Assembly (NCBI RefSeq): GCF_001641695.1
Contig: NZ_LSEF01000095.1
Location: 1 to 64,000, forward strand
Direction: 5' to 3'
DNA: 64,000 nucleotides
DNA from: Bradyrhizobium neotropicale
Lineage (GTDB): Bacteria > Pseudomonadota > Alphaproteobacteria > Rhizobiales > Xanthobacteraceae
The notes below the pieces were generated by a model, which was not told where the DNA came from, searched no databases, and saw only the letters and a program-made list of their open reading frames with translations. How positions within the stretch are numbered: the first letter of the stretch is position 1; each line of letters opens with the position of its first letter. Shown here piece by piece: positions 56,752 through 64,000 of the stretch. The translations under genes and the position numbers were made by a program.

Positions 56752-58098
56752 ATGAAATATCAGACCCAGAAAGTCGCGATGCTGTATTTCTACGGCGCGC
56801 TGACGTTGTTCCTCGCCCAGGTCGCCTTCGGCCTCCTCGCCGGGACCATCTACGTCCTGCCCAACACCCTGTCGGTCCTCCTGCCGTTCAACATCGTCAG
56901 GATGATCCACACCAATGCGCTGATCGTGTGGTCCCTGATCGGCTTCATGGGCGCGACCTACTACCTGCTGCCGGAGGAAACCGAGAACGAGCTGTTCAGC
57001 CCGTTGCTGGCAAAGATCCAGTTCTGGATGTTCTTTGGCGCAGCCGGTATCGCCGTGGTCGGCTATCTCTTCCACTACCACGAGGGCCGCGAGTTCCTCG
57101 AGCAGCCCTTCATCATCAAGGTCGGCATCGTCGTCGTCTGCCTGATGTTCCTGTTCAACGTGACGATGACGGCGCTCAAGGGACGCAAGACCACGGTCAC
57201 GAATATTCTGCTGTTCGGCCTGTGGGGCGTCGCGATCTTCTTCCTGTTCGCCTTCTACAACCCGGCCAATCTCGCCGTCGACAAGATGTACTGGTGGTAC
57301 GTCGTTCACCTCTGGGTCGAAGGCGTCTGGGAGCTGATCATGGCGTCCGTGCTCGCCTTCCTGATGATCAAGCTCAACGGCATCGACCGCGAGGTGGTCG
57401 AGAAGTGGCTCTACGTCATCATCGGGCTCGCGCTGTTCTCCGGCATTCTCGGCACCGGCCATCACTTCTACTGGATCGGCGCCCCCGGCTACTGGCAGTG
57501 GATCGGCTCGCTGTTCTCCACGCTTGAGGTCGCACCGTTCTTCACCATGGTGATCTTCACCGTGCAGATGACCTGGAAGGCGGGACGCAAGCATCCGAAC
57601 CGCGCGGCTCTGCTGTGGTCGGTCGGCTGTTCGGTGATGGCGTTCCTCGGGGCCGGCGTCTGGGGCTTCCTGCACACGCTGTCATCCGTGAACTACTACA
57701 CCCACGGCACGCAGGTGACGGCCGCGCACGGACATCTCGCTTTCTTCGGTGCGTATGTGATGCTGAATCTCGCGGTGATGGCCTATGCGATCCCGCAGCT
57801 CAAGGGACGTGCGCCCTATAACCAGTGGCTCAGCATGACGAGCTTCTGGATCATGTGCACGGCCATGATGACCATGACTTTTGCGCTGACCTTCGCCGGC
57901 GTGATCCAGGTCCATCTCCAGCGCGTGCTCGGCCAGAGCTACATGGACGTGCAGGACCAGCTCGCGATGTTCTACTGGGTCCGCCTCGGCTCCGGCGTGT
58001 TCGTCGCGATCGCCGCTCTGATGTTCGTCTGGGCGGTGCTGGTGCCCGGCCGCGAGAAGCAGGCGGTCATCCCCGCCGCGCTGCAACCCGCCGAATAG
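56752..58098 (+). CDS. norB: Nitric oxide reductase subunit B
   Basis: This 448-residue haem-copper-oxidase-like membrane protein reduces two NO to N2O at a haem b3/non-haem iron site. About twelve hydrophobic segments are present. Haem and iron ligands are visible in VRMIHTNALIVWSLIGFMGA, YWWYVVHLWVEGVWELIM, GTGHHFYWIG, and NYYTHGTQVTAAHGHLAFFG. The length fits the cNor class, which needs NorC; quinol-type enzymes are much longer. Confidence 0.96.
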   Translation: MKYQTQKVAMLYFYGALTLFLAQVAFGLLAGTIYVLPNTLSVLLPFNIVRMIHTNALIVWSLIGFMGATYYLLPEETENELFSPLLAKIQFWMFFGAAGIAVVGYLFHYHEGREFLEQPFIIKVGIVVVCLMFLFNVTMTALKGRKTTVTNILLFGLWGVAIFFLFAFYNPANLAVDKMYWWYVVHLWVEGVWELIMASVLAFLMIKLNGIDREVVEKWLYVIIGLALFSGILGTGHHFYWIGAPGYWQWIGSLFSTLEVAPFFTMVIFTVQMTWKAGRKHPNRAALLWSVGCSVMAFLGAGVWGFLHTLSSVNYYTHGTQVTAAHGHLAFFGAYVMLNLAVMAYAIPQLKGRAPYNQWLSMTSFWIMCTAMMTMTFALTFAGVIQVHLQRVLGQSYMDVQDQLAMFYWVRLGSGVFVAIAALMFVWAVLVPGREKQAVIPAALQPAE

Positions 58099-58106
58099 GC
58101 GCGAGG

Positions 58107-58131
58107 CGGCCGCGCAAGGAAAGTGCGGCCG
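58107..58131 (+). terminator. Hairpin between norB and norQ
   Basis: A 7-bp GC stem (CGGCCGC with GCGGCCG, 11-base loop) is followed by a T/C-rich stretch. It may reduce norQD expression relative to norCB. Confidence 0.4.
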
Positions 58132-58158
58132 TCTTCTCAGGAATTCCGGAGACTGATC

Positions 58159-58971
58159 ATGAAATCTGCACTTCACGCCGTGATGGCGCCAGCACCCGAG
58201 CTTCCGGCCTATGTCGCAAGCGGCAACGAATGCGCGCTGTTCGAGCATGCGTGGCGGCATCGCCTGCCGGTTCTTTTGAAGGGGCCGACCGGGTGCGGCA
58301 AGACGCGCTTCGTCGCGCACATGGCGGCGCGGCTGGGCTTGCCGCTCCACACCGTCGCCTGCCACGACGATCTCACCGCCGCCGATCTCACCGGCCGCTA
58401 TCTGCTGAGGGGCGGTGATACCGTGTGGACCGATGGTCCCTTGACGCGCGCGGTGCGGGAGGGCGGCATCTGCTATCTCGACGAGGTGGTGGAGGCGCGC
58501 AAGGACGTGACCGTCGTCCTGCATCCGCTCACCGACGACCGCCGCATCCTGCCGCTGGAGCGCACCGGCGAGGAGCTCGCGGCGCCCGCGGGCTTCATGC
58601 TCGTGGTCTCCTACAATCCCGGCTACCAGACGCTGCTCAAGGCGCTGAAGCCGTCGACGCGGCAGCGCTTCGTCGCCATCGAGTTCGGCTTCCTGCCGCC
58701 GGAGCAGGAGGTCGCGGTGGTGGCGGCCGAGAGCGGGCTCGCAGCGGAGCGCGTGCGGCCGCTGGTCGTGCTTGCCGGTCGTCTGCGGGCACTGAAGGGG
58801 CATGACCTGGAGGAGGGCGTCTCGACACGGCTCGTCGTCTATTGCGCGACGCTGATCGCGGCCGGCGTCTCGATTGCCGATGCTGTGCTGGCGGGCATGA
58901 TCGAGCCGCTGACCGACGATGCCGACGTCAAGGCGGCGCTGCTCGACGTTGCGCGCGCCGTGATCTCCTGA
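58159..58971 (+). CDS. norQ: NorQ, MoxR-type AAA+ ATPase
   Basis: This 270-residue AAA+ protein acts with NorD to activate NO reductase, probably by inserting the non-haem iron. It has Walker A (LKGPTGCGKTRF), Walker B (GGICYLDEVVEA), and a sensor region VVSYNPGYQ. The CbbQ/NorQ-type C-terminal domain follows. ATG 58159 is chosen because the family begins near this point. norD starts nine bases after the stop. Confidence 0.93.
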   Translation: MKSALHAVMAPAPELPAYVASGNECALFEHAWRHRLPVLLKGPTGCGKTRFVAHMAARLGLPLHTVACHDDLTAADLTGRYLLRGGDTVWTDGPLTRAVREGGICYLDEVVEARKDVTVVLHPLTDDRRILPLERTGEELAAPAGFMLVVSYNPGYQTLLKALKPSTRQRFVAIEFGFLPPEQEVAVVAAESGLAAERVRPLVVLAGRLRALKGHDLEEGVSTRLVVYCATLIAAGVSIADAVLAGMIEPLTDDADVKAALLDVARAVIS

Positions 58972-58979
58972 GGTGGACG

Positions 58980-60893
58980 ATGCTCGATTTCCTCGAGCTT
59001 GAAGAAACCGTCGGTCGCGCCTGGCATCGCCTGGTCGGCGGCACCGCGAGCTACCCGGTCCATGCCGAGCATGCGGTAACGCTTGCGGACGTCCGCCCAC
59101 GGATCGCGGTGATGTTCCGCGCGCTCGGCGGCGAGGGCGGCGTCCAGATCGCCAGCGCCAGTGCCCGCCGCGCGGGGCATCGGCTCGGATGGCGCCAGCG
59201 CATCGGGCTCGGCGACGAACGCATCGAGCAGCCGGGGCGCGATGCCGTGTCCATCTTCCTGCCGGACCGGATCGCGATCTTCGCCGATCGCGCGCTGAAC
59301 GCTGCGCTGTACCGATGGCTCGCCGCGTGGTTCGCATTCGCTCCGGCCGAAGCGATCGAGGAAGTCGATCCGTTGCGGCGCGATCTCCTGATGTTGCGGC
59401 GGGCCAGCGAGATTGCGGTCCTTGTGCTGACGGAGTGCCCGGGCCTGTTCGACGATTACGCACGGCTCGCCGCAGCAACGGCCATGGCCCGGCCGCGCCG
59501 ACCATTGCCGCGCATCGAACAGGAGATGGAGCAGATCGTGCTCGCCCTGCTTGGCGCTGATGCGCCGCCGGCAGGCAAGCTATGGCCGGCCATGATGGGG
59601 ACGGGGTCACTGCCGGAGAGGGCGCCGCCGGGATATCGCGCCATCCTGCCATGTCCGCTGTGGGGCGATTGCTGGACGCGCGACCTCGCGCCGGCGGGGA
59701 TGTGCGACGACGAGGCTGGCGATAGCGCGGCGGCCGCGCCGTCGGATGACCGCAAACGCTTCGCGGTCCGCGAGGGCGACGATGGTGCCAACCGCCGCGA
59801 TCCTTTCGTGCTCAACCGCTTCGAGAAGATTCTAGCGATGGCCGAGATGGTCAATGTCGACCGTCCCGCCGACGACAGTGAAGATGAGGACGCGCAGAAG
59901 GCGGCCGACGATCTCGACGAGATCACACTCGGACGCCGGAGCGGCAAGCCCGCAACCAGGCTCAAATTCGATCTCGACCTGCCGCCGGAGGCCATTGATG
60001 CTTCGCGGCTCGCGGCGGGCCTGACCTATCCGGAATGGGATTATCGCAGCGGAACCTATCTGCCGGATCATTGCCGCGTGCTCGCGGGCGATGCGTCCGA
60101 GACCGGCGAGAGCTGGCTGCCGGATGAGAGCATGCGCCGTCACATCCGCCAGGTGCGGCGGAGGTTCGAGGTGTTGCGACCGCGTCACGAGCTGATGCGG
60201 GCGCAGGCGGACGGACACGAGCTCGATCTCGACGCGCTGGTGCGCGCACGCTGCGATCTGCGGGCCGGCAGCGGCGGGCTCGATCGCGTTCATCTGGCGA
60301 TGCGGCCCCAGGGCCACGATCTCGCCGTCACCCTGCTGGTCGACGTCTCGCTCTCGACCGATGCGTGGGTCGATAATCACCGCGTGCTGGATGTCGAGAA
60401 GGAGGCGCTGCTGGTGCTCGCCCATGGGCTCTCTGCCTGTGGCGATCACCACAGCATTCTGACCTTCACCTCGCGCCGTCGGTCCTGGGTGCGGTTAGAG
60501 ACCATCAAGGCCTTCGGCGAGCCGATGAGCGGGACGGTGGAGCGCCGGATCGGCGCGCTGAAGCCCGGCTATTACACGAGGATCGGCGCGGCGGTGCGTC
60601 ACGCCTCGGCCGAGCTCGCGCGGCAGCCCCAGCGCAAGAAGCTGCTCCTGGTTCTGACCGACGGCAAGCCCAACGATGTCGATCATTACGAGGGACGCTT
60701 TGCCATCGAGGACACCCGCAAATCCGTGCAGGAGACGCGGCGGCTCGGCATCGCCGTGTTCGGCGTGACGATCGATGCGACGGCGCAGTGCTATTTTCCG
60801 ACGCTGTTCGGGCGCGGCGGCTATGCGATCGTCGGTAACATCCGCCGCTTGCCCTCCGCGCTGCCGGCGATTTACCGCCAGGTGGCGCATTAA
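58980..60893 (+). CDS. norD: NorD, VWA-domain activator of NO reductase
   Basis: This 637-residue protein carries a C-terminal von Willebrand A domain with MIDAS motif DVSLS (in LLVDVSLSTDAW) and a later LLVLTDGKPNDVDHYEG stretch. It works as partner of the NorQ ATPase. An acidic region (about 298-310, DDSEDEDAQ) lies in the middle. ATG 58980 has GAGGTGG just upstream and follows norQ closely. Confidence 0.92.
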   Translation: MLDFLELEETVGRAWHRLVGGTASYPVHAEHAVTLADVRPRIAVMFRALGGEGGVQIASASARRAGHRLGWRQRIGLGDERIEQPGRDAVSIFLPDRIAIFADRALNAALYRWLAAWFAFAPAEAIEEVDPLRRDLLMLRRASEIAVLVLTECPGLFDDYARLAAATAMARPRRPLPRIEQEMEQIVLALLGADAPPAGKLWPAMMGTGSLPERAPPGYRAILPCPLWGDCWTRDLAPAGMCDDEAGDSAAAAPSDDRKRFAVREGDDGANRRDPFVLNRFEKILAMAEMVNVDRPADDSEDEDAQKAADDLDEITLGRRSGKPATRLKFDLDLPPEAIDASRLAAGLTYPEWDYRSGTYLPDHCRVLAGDASETGESWLPDESMRRHIRQVRRRFEVLRPRHELMRAQADGHELDLDALVRARCDLRAGSGGLDRVHLAMRPQGHDLAVTLLVDVSLSTDAWVDNHRVLDVEKEALLVLAHGLSACGDHHSILTFTSRRRSWVRLETIKAFGEPMSGTVERRIGALKPGYYTRIGAAVRHASAELARQPQRKKLLLVLTDGKPNDVDHYEGRFAIEDTRKSVQETRRLGIAVFGVTIDATAQCYFPTLFGRGGYAIVGNIRRLPSALPAIYRQVAH

Positions 60894-60968
60894 GGCGCGG
60901 ATAAGCCCGCGACGACGTGCCCCCGGTGAGCTATTGCCCATCGTTTGGGTATATGATCGAATGGCCGG

Positions 60969-61634
60969 ATGGAAAACGGCCGGCCGAAGCCCGATCTGAT
61001 CATCTTCGACTGCGACGGCGTGCTCGTCGACAGCGAGCTCTTGAGTTGCCGATGTCTGTCCGACGTGCTGGCCGAATTCGGCATCGCACTCAGCGAGGAG
61101 CAGGCGCTCGAGCTGTTTCTTGGACGCAGCACGAAGGCGGTCGCGCAGCACTACGGTGATCTCGGGCAGATCATTCCGGAAGGATTTTGGCCGCGGCTGA
61201 AGTCGCGTGTCCTGAAGACGTTTACCGCTTCGCTCGCGCCGATCCCGGGGGTGAGGGCCGTGGTGTCCGAACTGACGGCGCCGTTTTGCGTGGCGTCGTC
61301 GAGCGACATCGACCGCGTCTCGCTCTCGCTCGATGTCACCGGCCTCCGGCCGCATTTCGACGACCGCCTCTATACCGCGCAGATGGTGAAGCACGGCAAA
61401 CCGGCGCCCGACCTCTTCCTTCACGCGGCGGCGAGAATGAAAACCGATCCGGCGCGCACGCTGGTGATCGAGGACAGCGTTAGCGGCGTGCAGGCGGCGA
61501 AGGCCGCCGGCATGACCGTCTGGGGATTTGTCGGCGGCAGCCATTATCGCGGCCGTGATGGCCGGGCTATATTGTCCGCTGCCGGGGCTGATCGGGTCTT
61601 CGCGCACATGACCGATTTCTGGAAGGACGTCTGA
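60969..61634 (+). CDS. HAD-superfamily phosphatase/phosphomutase-like protein
   Basis: This 221-residue HAD hydrolase has motif I LIIFDCDGVLVDSE (nucleophile Asp14, acid Asp16), motif II CVASSSD, the motif III lysine in KHGKPAPDLF, and motif IV VIEDSVSGVQAAKAAGM. It belongs to the beta-phosphoglucomutase/GS1-like group that dephosphorylates sugar or polyol phosphates. It is eight bases upstream of a SorC-type regulator and near a polyol-type binding protein, which suggests a polyol phosphate or related substrate. Confidence 0.85.
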   Translation: MENGRPKPDLIIFDCDGVLVDSELLSCRCLSDVLAEFGIALSEEQALELFLGRSTKAVAQHYGDLGQIIPEGFWPRLKSRVLKTFTASLAPIPGVRAVVSELTAPFCVASSSDIDRVSLSLDVTGLRPHFDDRLYTAQMVKHGKPAPDLFLHAAARMKTDPARTLVIEDSVSGVQAAKAAGMTVWGFVGGSHYRGRDGRAILSAAGADRVFAHMTDFWKDV

Positions 61635-61642
61635 CGCCCGCC

Positions 61643-62593
61643 ATGGCCGCCGAGAATGAAAAATCCAGGCTCGATGACGCCGCGCGCGCGGGCTGGCTCT
61701 ATTTCATCGCCGGCCATACGCAGGACGAGATCGCAAAAATGCTCCAGGTCTCGCGTGCGTCGGCTCAGCGCCTCGTCTCGCTGTGCCTCGCGGAACGGCT
61801 CATCACCTTCCGTCTCGAGCATCCCATTGCCGCCTGCATGGAGTTGGCGGCGCGATTGAAGGAGCGGTTCGACCTCGCCCATTGCGAGGTGGTGCCGGCC
61901 GATCCCGCGGCGCCGCAGGCAACGGCAGGAATCGCTGAACGCTGCGCCAATTTGCTGGACGCAACGCTGCGCTCGGAAACGCCAGTCATCGTCGCGCTCG
62001 GCACCGGGCGCGCGGTGCGCGCCGCGGTCGAGCGCGTCACGCCGATCGACCGGCCCAATCACCAGATCGTCTCGCTGGTCGGCAACATCTCGGCGGATGG
62101 CTCAGCGAGCTTCTACGACACCGTCGGCCGGCTCGCCGATCGCACCGGCGCGCGGCACTATCCGATGCCGCTGCCGTTCCTGATGTCGTCGGAGGACGAG
62201 CGCAACAAGATGGTCCGCATCGAGCCGATCGCGAAGGTCAAGGCGATCGCAGCCAAGGCCGACATGCGTCTCGTCGGCATCGGCCAGATGGACCAGAAGG
62301 CGCAGGTCCATGTCGACGGCTTCGTCACCCGCGACGAATTGTTCGAGATGATGCGGCTCGGCGCCATCGGCGAAATCACCGGCTGGGCGTATGACGCCAA
62401 GGGTCGCCTGCTGAAGGCCGGCACCAACAAGCGCCTGACCAGCATTCCTCCCGACGTGCCGGCCAAAACCTCGACGATCGGCGCCGCGGTCGGCACGGCA
62501 AAAGTTCCCGCGATCGCGGCCGCGCTGAACGGACGCCTGATCAACGGCCTGATCACCGACGAAGCGACGGCACGGGCGATCCTGGAGCGCTAG
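61643..62593 (+). CDS. SorC-type sugar-responsive transcriptional regulator
   Basis: This 316-residue protein has an N-terminal helix-turn-helix (AGHTQDEIAKMLQVSRASAQRLVSL) and a C-terminal sugar-phosphate-isomerase-like effector domain (VIVALGTGRAVRAAVERV, GIGQMDQKAQVHVDGFV, AVGEITGW-like region). SorC/DeoR-type regulators of sorbitol or other polyol operons look like this. A 14-bp-arm inverted repeat lies in front of the next operon at 62858 and is its probable target. Confidence 0.87.
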   Translation: MAAENEKSRLDDAARAGWLYFIAGHTQDEIAKMLQVSRASAQRLVSLCLAERLITFRLEHPIAACMELAARLKERFDLAHCEVVPADPAAPQATAGIAERCANLLDATLRSETPVIVALGTGRAVRAAVERVTPIDRPNHQIVSLVGNISADGSASFYDTVGRLADRTGARHYPMPLPFLMSSEDERNKMVRIEPIAKVKAIAAKADMRLVGIGQMDQKAQVHVDGFVTRDELFEMMRLGAIGEITGWAYDAKGRLLKAGTNKRLTSIPPDVPAKTSTIGAAVGTAKVPAIAAALNGRLINGLITDEATARAILER

Positions 62594-62621
62594 GCCGCTC
62601 TAGCCTCAGCGGGATTCGGCT

Positions 62622-62750
62622 TCCTCTCCCGCTTGCGGGAGAGGGGTGGGGAGAGAGTCTCTCCACTGGCAAGACTCCCCGAGAGGAGAAAGCCCTCACC
62701 CGCATCGCATCTTTCGATGCGATGCGACCTCTCCCGCAAGCGGGAGAGGT
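62622..62750. repeat. Bipartite palindromic intergenic repeat, family 1, copy D
   Basis: Arms CTCTCCCGCTTGCGGGAGAG and CTCTCCCGCAAGCGGGAGAG are each palindromic. An inner CGCATCGCATC / GATGCGATGCG hairpin is also present. Confidence 0.82.
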
Positions 62751-62857
62751 CGGGCAAGCCGCCGCCTGTTTGAAACAACTCCTATCCCTCCCGCACCGCA
62801 GCACTCATAAGTTGCGGGATCGCTCGTGCGCCTGCTTGACAAGCTCCCGCCTTGGGC

Positions 62858-62890
62858 TGAACATACGCCCAACGCGTGGGCATATGCTCA
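62858..62890. promoter_or_regulatory. Inverted-repeat operator of the polyol/sugar operon
   Basis: TGAACATACGCCCA and TGGGCATATGCTCA are near-perfect inverted repeats (12 of 14 pairs) around ACGCG. A TTGACA at 62836-62841 lies 16 bases upstream, so the site overlaps the expected -10 region. The adjacent SorC-type regulator is the likely binder. Confidence 0.72.
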
Positions 62891-62913
62891 AAACGCGAGC
62901 TAGGGAGGTCATC

Positions 62914-64000
62914 GTGAAAAACGTCCTCGGCGCCGTCTGCGGCGCGTCTTGCCTGTTGCTGGCCGTCCCCGCGATGGCCGAAACCACCCTGACGATCGCC
63001 ACGGTGAACAACGGCGACATGATCCGCATGCAGGGGCTGACCAGCGACTTCACCGCGAAGAACCCCGACATATCAGTCAAATGGGTGACGCTGGAGGAGA
63101 ACGTGCTGCGCCAGCGCGTCACCACCGACATCGCAACCAAGGGCGGCCAGTTCGACGTGCTGACCATCGGCACCTATGAGGTGCCGATCTGGGCCAAGAA
63201 GGGATGGCTGGTGCCGCTGGCCAATCTCGGCGCCGATTACGACGTCGCCGACCTCCTGCCGAAGATCCGGGATGCGGTCTCCGTCGACGGCAAGCTCTTT
63301 GCCGCGCCGTTCTACGGCGAGAGCTCGATGGTGATGTATCGCACCGACCTGTTCGAGAAGGCTGGCCTCAAGATGCCCGAAAGCCCGACCTGGGATTTCG
63401 TCATCGACGCGGCCAAGAAGCTCACCGACAAGAGCGCCGGCATCTACGGCATCTGCCTGCGCGGCAAGGCCGGCTGGGGCGAGAACATGGCCTTCCTCTC
63501 GGCCATGGCCAATTCCTACGGTGCACGCTGGTTCGACGAGAAGTGGGAGCCGCAGTTCAACACGCCGGAATGGAAGAAGACGCTGGCGACCTATGTCGAC
63601 CTGATGAAGCAGGCCGGCCCTCCCGGCGCGAGCTCGAACGGCTTCAACGAGAATCTGGCGCTGTTCAACGCCGGCAAGTGCGCGATGTGGATCGACGCCA
63701 CGGTCGCGGCGTCCTTCGTCACCAATCCGAAGGATTCCAAGGTCGCCGACAAGGTCGGCTTCGCGCTGGCGCCCAACACCGGGCTCGGCAAGAACGCCAA
63801 CTGGCTGTGGGCCTGGAACCTTGCGATCCCCGCCGGCTCCAAGAAGACCGAAGCCGCCGAGAAGTTCATCGCCTGGGCCACCAGCAAGGACTATACCAAG
63901 CTCGTGGCGTCGAAGGATGGCTGGGCCAACGTGCCGCCGGGCACGCGGACCTCGCTCTACCAGAATCCCGAGTACGTGAAGGTCGCGCCGTTCGCCAAGC
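62914..64000 (+). CDS. Sorbitol/mannitol-type ABC transporter substrate-binding protein (partial)
   Basis: The first 362 codons of a family 1 extracellular solute-binding protein are present; the end lies beyond the window. A signal peptide (about 1-22, ending AMAE) precedes TLTIATVNNGDMIRMQGL. Stretches such as DVLTIGTYEVPIWAKKGWL and AAPFYGESSMVMYRTDLFEKA are typical of SmoE-like polyol-binding proteins. The GTG start at 62914 has an AGGGAGG site upstream. The permease and ATPase genes are expected just downstream. Confidence 0.87.
   Translation, partial: MKNVLGAVCGASCLLLAVPAMAETTLTIATVNNGDMIRMQGLTSDFTAKNPDISVKWVTLEENVLRQRVTTDIATKGGQFDVLTIGTYEVPIWAKKGWLVPLANLGADYDVADLLPKIRDAVSVDGKLFAAPFYGESSMVMYRTDLFEKAGLKMPESPTWDFVIDAAKKLTDKSAGIYGICLRGKAGWGENMAFLSAMANSYGARWFDEKWEPQFNTPEWKKTLATYVDLMKQAGPPGASSNGFNENLALFNAGKCAMWIDATVAASFVTNPKDSKVADKVGFALAPNTGLGKNANWLWAWNLAIPAGSKKTEAAEKFIAWATSKDYTKLVASKDGWANVPPGTRTSLYQNPEYVKVAPFAK

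Noticed and set aside
57682..59652. 656-codon open frame on the minus strand
   Set aside because: It spans the opposite strand of norB, norQ and norD, all well supported.

Overview
The window looks like chromosome of a Bradyrhizobium-type alphaproteobacterium. It is GC-rich, with many start-stop (ATGA) overlaps. It carries an oxalate/glyoxylate module, NO reductase genes with FNR/FixK-like boxes, ChvE-GguA-GguB, and several families of intergenic palindromic repeats. The genus is inferred from gene content and repeat style, not from a database search.

Layout. 1-6200 is an accessory patch: a complete IS630-family element (4-1470, with a divergent LexA-like winged-helix passenger gene) interrupts a large secreted gene that joins a C39-like cysteine peptidase to RHS/YD repeats. 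Behind it lie a tiny secreted YD protein and a frameshifted secreted protein. 6200-19000 is an oxalate and glyoxylate block: gntR-oxc-frc on the minus strand, a divergent ADP-forming acyl-CoA synthetase with two matching palindromic operators between them, an IclR regulator, an intramembrane M50 protease, and gcl-hyi-glxR, which turns glyoxylate into glycerate. 19000-28200 holds small envelope genes, a split ThDP decarboxylase opposite a D-2-hydroxyacid dehydrogenase, an Orn/Lys/Arg decarboxylase with a GNAT enzyme, an Lrp/alanine dehydrogenase divergent pair, and a DsbA-like isomerase.

28400-37350 holds an operon of acyl-CoA ligase, TetR regulator and Baeyer-Villiger-type monooxygenase, divergent from a five-gene branched-chain-amino-acid-type ABC transporter. 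37500-40200 holds a small membrane protein, a YeiH-type transporter and an FAH-family enzyme resembling 2-keto-3-deoxypentonate dehydratases. 40600-53000 is a sugar block: a YtfQRT-YjfF-type transporter, a FadR-type regulator, an aldose 1-dehydrogenase resembling L-arabinose/D-galactose dehydrogenase, a mutarotase, an SMP-30 lactonase, then chvE-gguA-gguB. Together these fit uptake and oxidative (non-phosphorylating) catabolism of L-arabinose, D-galactose or related sugars; the sugar-acid dehydratase is not in the window.

53000-60900 is a nitrosative-stress/denitrification block: a soluble orphan histidine kinase behind a perfect FixK/FNR-like box, a cupin, an unlisted 51-residue membrane protein, and norEF-norCBQD with three candidate Crp/Fnr-type boxes. 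60900-64000 starts a polyol or sugar system: a HAD phosphatase, a SorC-type regulator, a long inverted-repeat operator and a solute-binding protein that runs off the window end.

No rRNA, tRNA or CRISPR array was recognised. The most interesting items are the peptidase-RHS gene broken by the IS, the acyl-CoA synthetase apparently co-regulated with oxalate decarboxylation, the ligase-TetR-monooxygenase operon, and hairpins or repeats that repeatedly follow the binding-protein gene of transporter operons.
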